Assembly (NCBI GenBank): GCA_017163975.1
Contig: JAFFSR010000244.1
Location: 12,835,501 to 12,899,500 of the forward strand
Length of the DNA stretch: 64,000 nucleotides
Direction: 5' to 3'
Source: Anastatus disparis
Taxonomy: Eukaryota; Arthropoda; Insecta; Hymenoptera; Eupelmidae
Positions 9,553 to 19,745 of the stretch are shown one piece after another. The translations under genes were made by a program, and so were the position numbers. Below the pieces are notes generated by a model, which was not told where the DNA came from, ran no database searches, and saw only the letters and a program-made list of their open reading frames with translations. How positions within the stretch are numbered: position 1 is the first letter of the stretch; each line of letters opens with the position of its first letter.

Positions 9553-10662
9553 ATTCCGTATATTATTGGCATATAATGTTGCATCTTTGATAATGGTTGT
9601 TATGCAGCCAGCATTGGCTGGCTAGATAGCATGGGTAAACTAATAAGTTGTTAAGCTAATAATATTTATCGCGTAGTCAGCATCAGCTGCTTTGGTATAG
9701 GTACAGTGACAGCTGGTTGCATCATATTTTGGGCAAAATTTTGAGTAGTTATTGGGGCACTATGAAGCACAAGAGTATGATTGTGAATCTTCACGGTTAC
9801 TAGAATCGAATCTTCATCGACTTCTGGGATTAAAAAATTATATTGGCGAGGACGATTCAAATAATTACGCCTCTTACGGGACCAAGAGGTGAGTATTGTG
9901 AAACATCAATTACGGAATATGAGGGAGCAACGTATTCAATTCGAACAAGCAACACTCGCCATGCCAAAGTTTCGCTAATTCAATAAAGTCATTCAATAAA
10001 TATTTTTTTTCAAGCAAAGAAACGAATAAATTACTTATTTTGCTATAATGAAAATTTAAAAAAAAATAATGAGTTCGCAAATGATGTAAACTATATTGTT
10101 CTATCTTATAATATTAAATTTTTTTACATATTTATGTTTTAAATAAAATAAAACAGTTTTATGTTGAAAAAGTGTTTATTTGTAGAAATTGTAAATATAA
10201 AACAAATTCAATATACATTTAAAATTCGAATTTGAAGTTGGCGCGTACCAAACTATATATTAGCATTGATGCCAACTATGAAACATGGCTTCTTGCATGG
10301 CCATTGTATTCTTACAGCTGATCGCATCTTTTTAGAAAAATGTAATTTTGCTTTTTTGCGATATGATTTATCAAACCAAGTTTCCGCCCTTCATTTTTCA
10401 AAAATAAAATGATCCTGAATAGGAAATTTCCCTACGAAACACGGTTTTTGAGAAATTTGATTTTTTCGAACTGAGAAATTTGATTTTCTAATTATCTTCG
10501 ATTAACGCTTTTTTCCGCCAATTTTTAGAGTTTCCGCCCTTCATCGAAATTAAATGAAGTGATCTATAAAAGGAAAACTCATTCCGATGTATAGTTTTTT
10601 AAAAAATTGTAATTTTATAAAATTATAATTTTTGATCGGTAAAGTAGAGTAAAACCATACCC
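9553..10662. other. Mostly non-coding; one weak minus-strand ORF
   Basis: A 64-codon minus-strand frame at 9666-9860 lies in slightly less AT-rich sequence but matches nothing I know. Two direct copies of TTTCCGCCCTTCAT (10381 and 10529) mark a small duplicated segment. No other signal. Confidence 0.35.
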
Positions 10663-10666
10663 TTAA

Positions 10667-11074
10667 GGTGCAAAATTCGTAAAAATCACTGTTTTTTTTA
10701 GGTAGCTTGAAATCGTTTGCGATTTAGTATATGAAAATCATACTATTTGTAGGTATTTCAAAGACGATTAATTTGAGACGTTATTGATGAAAATCGGTTA
10801 ATAAATTTTATAAATAATGATAAACGAAAATCAAAAATCGCAAAATTGTAAAATATTTGTCATTTGATAAAAAAAAGGATGTACATGTTTGTAATTCAAC
10901 AAAAATGTGCCTCTTATTATCCTTAAGTTACCATAAAAATTTCATAAAAAAATATTAATTATTTTACGAGATATTCCATTTGTTTATTAAAAAGAGGTCA
11001 AATGTATGTTAAAAATTCACCCAAAAACGTCATGGTAGAGACTTTATGATAATCATATAATATTTAGATATTAA
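10667..11074. repeat. Left inverted arm of the 5.8-kb unit
   Basis: Pairs with 16053-16461 in reverse complement. Shared words include AAAATTCGTAAAAATCAC, GGATGTACATGTTTGTAATT and CGTCATGGTAGAGACTTTAT. Homology stops at ATATTTAGATATTAA; the putative LTR begins five bases later. Confidence 0.85.
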
Positions 11075-11079
11075 CGTAG

Positions 11080-11689
11080 TGTTACGTTTTTCACGTATAT
11101 ATATATATATATATATGTTTATATTTAATTATAAGGTAGTAGGTATCTTTTGTATCGCGACTAATCTTGCTAAACCCACGCAGTCAGTTTGCGTGAAGAA
11201 TTAAATAAATACTCAGTAATTATGATATGAATATAAGTTTATTAATACTTTCGTCGAGAGAGATATGTCCTATTATTACGTCGTCGCCTAATACGTTCCT
11301 TACCGCTTGCTTCAATCGGGCGTACTCCCGTCGTTCGTGGCTGAAGGTTGGTTGCTTACTCTCTCTACCTCGTGGTGCATCCGGCTGTATTTATACTCGC
11401 CAAATTCGTTGTTTCCACGTGTCTATCCTTCTGGAATATTCGTTATTAATTGGAATTTGCTGATCGGTTCGTCAGCGATTTTTCTTTCTGGTCTTAACCT
11501 ATTGCTTGGTGGTCAGCTCTTTTTCTATGGTGCTCGACGTTTTTCATCGTTTCCAGGCAGGTTATAACTTGTTAGTATGACGGTCAGCGTTTTCTGTCTT
11601 TACTTGTTGGAACGTGTATTCGTCGCATTCTTTGTATATTGCTGATATTAATCCTTATTCATTTTATAGGATATAGAATCTGTGTAACA
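11080..11689 (-). mobile_element. Putative LTR of an Env-bearing retroelement (minus orientation)
   Basis: Read on the minus strand this 610-bp block begins TGTTACACAG and ends CGTAACA, the TG...CA pattern of LTRs with inverted ends TGTTAC/GTAACA. It holds a TATA box (GTATAAATA at 11388-11396) and an AATAAA about 150 bases downstream, in the right order for U3-R-U5. It lies on the 3' side of the Env-like frames, as a 3' LTR should. No second LTR copy was found, so this is inference from structure. Confidence 0.5.
11227..11567 (+). other. Open frames inside the putative LTR, not genes
   Basis: Two overlapping plus-strand frames here run antisense to the LTR. They are best explained by the relatively GC-rich LTR sequence; there is no domain or homology to support coding. 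Confidence 0.5.
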
Positions 11690-11933
11690 CGTCTGAGGCC
11701 GTGGTATCGGCGCCCTCGACGATTAATATCTTTAAAAAAATTTTTTTTTTGCTTGAGGCTTTATATACTACAATGAAATTTATTTAAGCTTGCCTAAATG
11801 TATGTGTTACATTGGTTTATGTAGAGTAGTGTTGTGTACCTATTAATTACTTTTCTATTCTATATCTCTCTCTTTTATATTTACAGTTAAGTTTTGACTT
11901 ATGTATTTATGATTGTTTTTGATTTTCGTAATT

Positions 11934-12831
11934 TTAGTTCGTTGATCCTTCTTCTTCTATGATGTGGATTTTATTCAGTGCATGTAATGAAGATACCATT
12001 ATGTTATCTCGTCTCAGGATACTCATTGGTTCAAGTTGTTGCATCTCTTGGCCAGGGTTGTGGATAATGTATTCCCTGTGGATGGTGTTGGTACCTGAAA
12101 TTACTTTTTCATGATTAGTTTTATGGGAACCCCCCCCCCCCCCCCAGGCTCGAGCTTTCCATATGGTAATTATTAACGCCCCTAATATAAGTATGGTTGC
12201 GCGGGAATAGGTCATTGTATCCGTTAATACAGTGAATTTGGTTGTAATCACGTGGTATTTTCCTAACTCGCGAGCTCTATTTATTACTTTTTGTAAGTCG
12301 CTACCGACTTCAAGTGATCTGGTAGGGGTAGTTTCTCCGTGAGGCATTATATTTGACACTTCTGTGTCCTCGAAGATTTTAATGATTTCATTCATATTTT
12401 CTGTTTTAATGTCCTTTAATAATGCTATTACGTCCATGTGTTTCGTTAAACACTTAGGAAGTTATATTTGTTATTATATTCGTATTGGCCGTTAGTTCTA
12501 CTGTGCTGGTTCGTGCTGTGCACCCTGGTGTTAGGTGTAAAGTGCCTATTCCTCTCATCATTAATTTCTGTTGAGCTTTATGTCTGCAGTCAATGATAAG
12601 TTCTTCTTCCGAGTTTGCAGAAAACAACCACGTATTGGTGTTGTGGGTGCGAGTCAAGTATGTTGTTTTTAATTTTATTATCTTTATTCTGCACGTAGAC
12701 AATTCGTTGGTTCGAGTATCCATGCTCAGTTTAACTTCGCAGGCCGTATTTATATTTATATTTTTTACAGGCTCGATAAATAGGCACGATATGTAAATAG
12801 ATCCTCGAGGTTTATTGATATCTTTTAACAC
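11934..12831 (-). pseudogene. Insect-retrovirus/F-protein-like envelope remnant (C-terminal part)
   Basis: Two minus-strand frames (12831-12454, then 12437-11934) resemble the C-terminal half of Env proteins of errantivirus-like insect elements, related to baculovirus F. The upstream frame has the cysteine-punctuated ectodomain pattern of the family, for example IIDCRH, GIGTLHLTPGC. The downstream frame ends with an apparent membrane span (ATILILGALIITI) followed by a cytoplasmic tail. The two frames are offset, and a poly-C/G run at about 12130-12146 sits within the tail. The protein would mediate membrane fusion in an intact element; here the N-terminal half is missing and the frame is broken. 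Orientation agrees with the LTR candidate at 11080-11689. Family assignment is by pattern and is uncertain. Confidence 0.5.
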
Positions 12832-14223
12832 TTTTAATACAATTGATTTTTATGCACGTAGATATTTTAATAATCGATATATGTATATTTAGTAATAGCA
12901 ACTGCTTTGAAATATAGAACTTGACGGGCAGTGTAAACGTATTACCAATAAGAAACCCGGGGTAATATCCCAATATCATTTGTTTCATTTGGCTTTTATA
13001 CTCATATTTGTTTATGAGATTTATTGTCTTTTTACATCAATTTTTATTTATAAATTTTCTTGAATTTTGATAATATGTTTCGTAATGTTTTTAGGATTTG
13101 TAAAATTCATTTTGAAATTTTGAAACATACGTTTCGATTCTTTTCTTATGATCTACTTAATTTCGCTTAATAATGAAATAATACGACTGTTCAATAACTG
13201 AGGAATTTGATTTACCAATGTTAATAAAAACGATACGTTTATGACGTAACATACTTGTTTATTATTATTTATTGTTTAATAAAAGATAATATTTATTCTA
13301 TTGAGTGGCCCGTCTATATCTTTTATGTTTGTGTCTATACTACACGTGCTTTATTCCTCTTTGTGTGGTCGTTCGCTACCTGTAACTACTGTACGTCTAT
13401 GAGTTGTGTACGCGTGGTAGTCTGTGTCAGGGGTTAGTCTCTGTGTCGGTTATGTATTGGTGTGTATGTGCCAACTGTCGTTTATGTATTAGTGTGTACT
13501 TGCTTGTTATAGGTTTATGTGTGAATATTACGTTGGGTTTTTGACTCGTTTATTGTCAAAGGAATATTTATTTATTAAAAAAGTGTTGACAAATGTGTTT
13601 ATTTGCTGTCAATCATATATTAATTAGGTAAGTAATGATTACTTATGTTTTTTCCTCTTTTTTTTGTTATAATTGTGTTTTCTCTTGATATTTTAATATT
13701 ATTTGCATGTTATTATATTATTATAATATAAAAATTTTTTTTGTTGTAATTATAATTTCTTTCAGTTATTTCTAATATTATATTATTGTATTATTATAAT
13801 ATAATTTTTTTTCCGTAATTATAATTTCTTTTAATTATTTCTAATGTTATATTGCGTGAATCATTCGTTAATTTTTGCACGTTGACTCTGTGCGCTTCTG
13901 CTGAGTGTGCATTAATTCGCACATTTTATAAAGAATTTCGTTTCTATATTTTATATGTACTATAGTAGTAAATTTTTTGTTAAGCTTTGATTCAAGTTAG
14001 ACTGTAAGAAATTTTGATTATCTGACAAAAAATATTCTTTTTTTTTTGATAAGCATGATTATTACATGCAACTTTTATTAAAGTAATTATAATTTGTTTT
14101 TTCTCACCGTTTAAATATTTGATCTGCTAAAGATGCAAAATAATAATCGAAAATTTTTTTTTGTATAATTTTATTTTGAAAAGAATTTTTTTTGTTGGAT
14201 TATGTAGAGAAAGTTGTTTTTTC
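12832..14223. other. Non-coding, T-rich, leader/intron-like
   Basis: Strongly T-biased on the plus strand with frequent GTRAGT-like and TTTTCAG-like words, as in introns or a transcript leader of the RING gene to the right. AT-rich palindromic words (TATTATATTATTATAATATA) recur at 13700-13800. A small frame at 13255-13437 has no support. Confidence 0.4.
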
Positions 14224-14938
14224 AGGATTGGGATTCTAATTCTTCCAGTCCCGAGAGTCCGCGGCCTATTCCACTGCTCAGGCGGCCACGTGCTTCGAGG
14301 GTAGGTGATCGCGCAAACCCTTTCGCCATTTCTCGGCCGGATGTGTTAGTACAGCATTCGGGCGAGGAACTTCCTAGGACACCGAGGAGTCCGAGCCCAT
14401 TGAATTCGCGGCCTTATTCACCGCTCAGGCGTCCACTGGATTCTAGGGCAGAGGATCGCCCTGGCCGTTTCATTGGTTCAGGTCCGGAAGTTTTAATACA
14501 GCATTCAGGCGAGGGGCTCCTAGGACGCCAAGGAGCCCAAGTCCTGCCGTAGAAAGTGATGACGAGGTGCAGTTTGTACAGGAGTTATCTGTACGTCAGG
14601 ATCCTGTTGAGCCCCCTCAGCTTCCGGCGTATCATGATGTTGTGATTCCCCGAGAAGTTGAGTCGGTTTATGCGCAGGCTTTATTGGTCCTTCTCACCTG
14701 TAAGGTGTGCGGTGATCCCATGCTCCATATTGCGCTGGCTTGCGTCAACGGCCATTTGTTGTGCTCTAATTGTAGTTCCAAGGTCTCAATCTGTCCTGAC
14801 TGCCGAGTCCCGCATATCAACAGGCGTGTGCGGATGCTAACAGATATGGTGATGTTTTTTTATCCTCCAATACTTTTATTGGGGGGGGGGGATCCAATAT
14901 TTAGAAAAGCTGTTTTAGCCAACTTTGCAGCCTCCTGA
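14224..14938 (+). pseudogene. SIAH-type RING-finger protein, 1-base frameshift
   Basis: An exon appears to start after TTTTTTCAG at 14223. The first part is proline/arginine/serine-rich and holds two tandem repeats of ~70 residues, each containing RPDVLVQHSGE or GPEVLIQHSGE and a PRTPRSPSP tail. The second part carries a RING domain of SIAH type: CKVCGDPM, then CVNGHLLCSNC, then CPDCRVP, followed by RRVRMLTDMV. RING proteins of this kind recruit E2 enzymes for ubiquitin transfer. Comparing the two repeats shows that one base is missing at about 14515-14520 in the second, moving the RING domain into another frame. The substrate-binding domain of true SIAH proteins is absent. A G-run at 14881-14890 lies near the C-terminus. 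GC content is well above the surroundings, suggesting recent arrival or capture. Confidence 0.7.
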
Positions 14939-16052
14939 AGCATTTTCTACCGTTTTTTTTGGTTACATTTTATATAGGGTATGTTTTTTCATCGCCCTCA
15001 ACAACTCTATATAGGTTTCATTAAGCCTCTAATTAATGTCCTCAAAATTTCACTATTGATTGGACTATAAATATCATACAGATTATTCAATAAAATTTTT
15101 AAGTAAATCTAATCACTAATTATTGAGAATCTTTGGTTTTGATATTAAAATAATAATTATTACTGAACACAAAACTAAATAACTAATGAATGAATTTACT
15201 TAAAAATATGACTGAATAATATTAACGATATTTTTGAATAACATAACAAGGCACATATTATTTTAATTGAATATAATTATTATCTTATATGGTTACAAAC
15301 GATAAAGTCAATATTTTAAATATTTTTCACTTAACAGGCTAAATATTGAGTGTATAATAAAAACAATGAAATAAAAAATTGTCTAATTGTTAAGACAAAC
15401 AAACTTTTCTTTCAAAGTTTTTTGCTAAAATAAAAAATTATTAAAATATGTAAAAAATAATTTTTTTTTGCAATAACAATTGTTTAATTAAAATTGTTAA
15501 AAAAACCAATACGATAGTTGTTATTTTTTTCACGCGCTACCCCGATTTAAAAAAAAAGACGTCGAAATTGGTCCGTAATTAACGGAGATACAATGAATTT
15601 TTAATCGGAACATGAATTATAACTCGCCAGATCAATTTTCTTGCAAGGCAGGAAAAATTACTCTGTTTAACTAGTAGCAATCTTGATTACTTTAATATTA
15701 ATTTTTAACATTGCAAAATATTTATTTCATTTCTGATATAATGGAATCATAAACTTCAAGTATTATACTAGCTGTGATAAAAATTTCAGTCCTTAATCTT
15801 TATAAATAAACAATTGATAAATTTAAAAAAAAAAAAATTATCTCGGCTTCTAATTGAGCTAGAGCATTCTTTTTTTCTTAAATTTGCGTAAAATTGCCTG
15901 TAATAAGAATATCAAATCCCTATATTGATATTTTTATTAGTTGCAAAAATATTAAAAAAACCATTAAGAAAAAAATTTACTTTTTTTTTGCCATATTTAG
16001 GTTGACAATAATGAAATGGACACGATTTCACATTAAATTCATAAAATCTATA
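14939..16052. other. AT-rich non-coding between RING gene and right arm
   Basis: No gene supported. The frame at 15894-16097 runs into the repeat arm and is A/T low-complexity. Confidence 0.5.
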
Positions 16053-16461
16053 TTAATATCTAAATATTATATGATTAACATAAAGTCTCTACCATGACGT
16101 TTTAGGGTGAATTTTTTAACGTACATTTGACCTCTTTTTAATAAACAAATGGAATATCTCGTAAAATAATTAATATTTTTTTATGAAATTTTTATGGTAA
16201 CTTAAGGATAATAAGAGGCACATTTTTGTTGAATTACAAACATGTACATCCTTTTTTTTATCAAATGACAAATATTTTAAAATTTCGCGATTTTCGATTT
16301 TTGTTTATCATTATTTATAAAATTTATTAACCGATTTTCATCAATGACGTCTCAAATTAATCGTCTTTGAAATACCTACAAATAGTATAATTTTCATATA
16401 CTAGATCGCAAACGATTTCAAGCTAACTCAAAAAAACAGTGATTTTTACGAATTTTATACC
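16053..16461. repeat. Right inverted arm of the 5.8-kb unit
   Basis: Reverse complement of the left arm with few substitutions and small indels. The two arms look similarly diverged along their lengths, which favours one shared origin. Confidence 0.85.
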
Positions 16462-16465
16462 TTAA

Positions 16466-17417
16466 ATCATTGTTTACAAATTCTTGACGGCTCAAATTTT
16501 TAGGGTCTCTCAAGAGTTTCATTTCTAATCATCCAACAAAGCCATTTTTGGTGGTCTACATCTGTTACTAATTACATTATGCATTTCGACTAATTCTACT
16601 GGACTATAACAGATTCGCTAGTAGAAGTCAATTTTTATTTATCAACTATTGACTCAACAATATCAAAGAGAGAGAAAATAAAAAGAGAAATATTTATTTT
16701 CTTTAAATTGCAGATATATATGAGTGATTTCGCAAAAAATAGAAGTATTTATGTCTTATATTGTCTCGGTACGAATCTTTATGCTTTGATATTATTACTA
16801 ATGAAATCTTACAGAAAACCACTTTGAAATGTAAAAAAGAATGTGCGCCGAAGTTAAATTTTTATGTATTCTTTCGTACGCATATTTGAAAATATTCATA
16901 TGGTTACGGTAATTACATGTTTTTAAAAAATATATGAAATTTAAAAAAAAAACATTTATTAAGAGAAAATTTAAATCGCGTTGAAGTAATATAATTTATT
17001 ATTCATCACATGAGTGAAATAAGTACATTTTAATCTGAATTATAGTATGTGAAGTATGACATAGTTTTAAAATTTTAATATTGTACATAAAAAACAATTT
17101 TTTTTTTGTTTAAATCCTAGTATTTGTCATCTGTTAAATATAATAACAATAAGTAGATAGTGGTGATATTATACACATATAAGAGCAGAGACAAATTGTC
17201 GATGGAATGATCATCTACTTGGTTGTACAGTATCAAATTTGCAATACTTGGCGTTATGATAAAATGCGTCTTTTTAATCTTGTAGTATAGAAAATAAAAG
17301 TTTAATTTGATTATTAAATCAACAATAAAAACTAAAAATATTTTTTTCATGTATTTAAAATGATTTGTACTACTTTGAACATTTTAAAATTAAAGACCAT
17401 TATGAATTAATTGAAAA
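16466..17417. other. AT-rich flank of the transposase gene
   Basis: Contains GGTTACGGTAATTAC at about 16904, a word that recurs on the other side of the transposase gene. A 77-codon minus-strand frame (17117-17350) is hydrophobic low-complexity and unsupported. Confidence 0.4.
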
Positions 17418-19745
17418 TTAATATTTAATTGAAGCTTTTACTTTTCTTGTCGATTTTCGGTGGTTTTCTTTTGTTGAAGCCGAAGGTATTTCGGTTAAAA
17501 TATTCGATTTTGACATAACTTCGGATCCGGTATAATTTAAAAAACCTAAGCCATAGTGTTGGCATGATTCTTTCAAGTGACAATTAAAGCAACTTAAAGA
17601 GTTAAATTGAACTCTTTTACTGGTATTTCTGTACCAAATATATTGATGAACTTTCATCGTGCCAACGAATGCCTTTAGTTTTTGCGGTAAATCTTGCTCA
17701 ACTTCTTTAATATCATTTAATGTTATTGAAGAGATGTATACCATACTTTCTTTTTTTTTAGAGCAATTAAAACTTCGTCGAAATTGTTTAAATCTTCACC
17801 ATACTTTACTACATCATATAATTTTCGTTTAATAGATGCCCCTATGCCATCTGCAGGACCTTTTCCATGACCTGTTTCGGAAAAGTTATAGGTGATTTTA
17901 TTGATGCGAGAAAATTTTTTAGGGAGGTACTGACTTACAAGATAAAACATATTTTTGTTGCGATATTGAGTCGCAGGACCATCACTTAAAATGTGCAAGA
18001 TTGTAATAGCTGGAAACTTTTTATTTAAATAAAAAAATTAAATTTCTTTTAAATGAGCAATAACTGCACAAGAATCATGACGCAGTGATTCTGATAAGGT
18101 AGCAAAACCTTGTTTGTACCCATAGGTGTAAAACATACCTGTGTGCAAAGTTACTTGTCTGCGACTAGCACCAAAATGAACTGATTGCACTTCAGTTGCA
18201 TATTTGCACTCATAGTTCTGACTAAAATCTATAAGAAAGAAACCTTCAGTCTCTTTCAAATTATTTCTTACATTTTTCATTGATCTAAATTGGTGAATAA
18301 TTCGGTGTTCATGATTCAATATTAAATGTGCTTTATTTTCAAATGATTCAACAATATTTTTCCCCTGCATAACGAAAATCTCTTTCTTCGTAATACTAAC
18401 TTCGATAGGTTTTTGAGTTTTTTCACTAATTTTTTTTTCTTTTTTACTCACCCATTGATCATAAGTAATATCTTTTTCGGAAAGACTGGTATTGAAAGAT
18501 ATAGTTTTATTTTGGCAATTGACACATGCTCTTGATAGGCATTCTTCTGTTTGATATTCACACGTCATGCTCTGAATTATTTTTGCACATGTATTTTCTT
18601 TTACAATTTTATTTTTATGAAGTGCTTGTAGGAAAAGGGAAAAGTTTTCATGCTGAAAGCAAGCGCAAGTGTCTCGTTCAGTGATTTTAGGAGACTTACA
18701 AAATGGTGGACGATACTTTGTAAATGTTGAAAGAGCAATTTTCGATTGCTCTGAACAATATTTAGCATGAAGATCAATCATGGACGAGTTCAAATAATGA
18801 ATTTGGTATTTTGTTTTACCGAATCTTTTAAAAGCTCTTTTTCCTGGATCAATCTTACTATTTTCCAAGTAAAACTTACGTATTTTAAGCGCAAGTTTAT
18901 TCGGAGTAGTTCCTTTTTTTATGTTATCCGTGGGTAAATAATTTTTTCTGATATATTCTTTTAATTTATATTTTTTAACAATACTACCGCTTAAAGATTT
19001 TTTCATTAGTCGCTTGAACGCAGTATTCATAGACTCTTTATAATTAGTTTTTACTTGCTGTTTTATAACTTCACTGTAATACTGCAAAGAAAATACGTTA
19101 AAAAATAAATATCACTTTTAAGTTATTATCAAAGAAACATTAAAAATCTTACCAATTGTTTTCTAGCATCATTAGGTACATTCCTGCCATTTAAAAACTT
19201 ATCTACAGTTTTCAAAGCTTCGTTTGGCTGTTTTTTTATTTTTTTCGTTAAATTTAACCTTCAATCTTTCTAATCTCTTTGCTAAAGCTTTACATTTTTT
19301 ATTTAAAATATCATTTTTTTTAATCAATTTTTTATTATTCGCATAACACAACTTATTTCTAGTTTTCCTTTTTCTTCGAATTGATATTTCATTATTATGA
19401 TCCTCATTCAAAATTTCAGTATCGTTCGATAAATATGAATTTTTCTTTCGTTGTTTGCAACGTGCAACCGCTGCTCGAACCTTCTTGCGTTTCAATCTTT
19501 TTTCTCGCTCTGAAAGATCAGCTATTTTCTTAATTTTACCTTCTTTTACTCGTTTTTATATCTTTCTCTTTCTGAAGCAAGATATTTTTTATGCGCATCT
19601 TCATTTCGTTTTAAATTTTCTCGACACCTTCTCTGTTTTTCTCTATTTTTTATCACACGCTCGTCTCTTTTAGCAATTGTCTCTATTTTTTTGACACTCG
19701 TACGATTTTTGTTGGTTTTCTTATTTTTTTTTTATTTTAACTCAT
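17418..19745 (-). pseudogene. DDE-type transposase-like gene with one intron, several lesions
   Basis: A widespread but unnamed insect transposon protein. Reading 5' to 3' on the minus strand: a basic, charged N-terminus (about 19710-19199; e.g. RDERVIKNREKQRRCREN), a 71-bp GT-AG intron (19152-19082), then a 349-codon exon with cysteine motifs (CACFQH; CLSRACVNCQ), and DFSQNYECKYATEVQSVHFG. Further on come ILSDGPATQYRNK and FSETGHGKGPADGIG. The Asp in DFSQNY, the Asp in SDGP and the Glu in SETGHGKG are in the right order for a DDE catalytic triad. Lesions: frame changes in A-runs near 19250 and 17745, a TAA at 18038-18040 in otherwise open sequence, and a stop near 19560. Terminal inverted repeats were not found. 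Confidence 0.7.

Larger units (their letters stand above)
10667..16461. mobile_element. 5.8-kb TTAA-flanked unit with ~410-bp inverted arms
   Basis: Starts GGTGCAAAATTCG and ends CGAATTTTATACC; both ends are followed immediately by TTAA (10663-10666 and 16462-16465), the target duplication of piggyBac-type elements. The inverted arms stay alignable for about 410 bases. Inside are a putative LTR, an Env remnant (minus strand) and a RING-finger gene (plus strand). No transposase is visible, so this is either a non-autonomous carrier or two inverted copies of one short element that happen to enclose unrelated DNA. Confidence 0.6.

Noticed and set aside
12593..12796. Plus-strand ORF of 67 codons
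   Set aside because: Antisense shadow of the Env-like frame.
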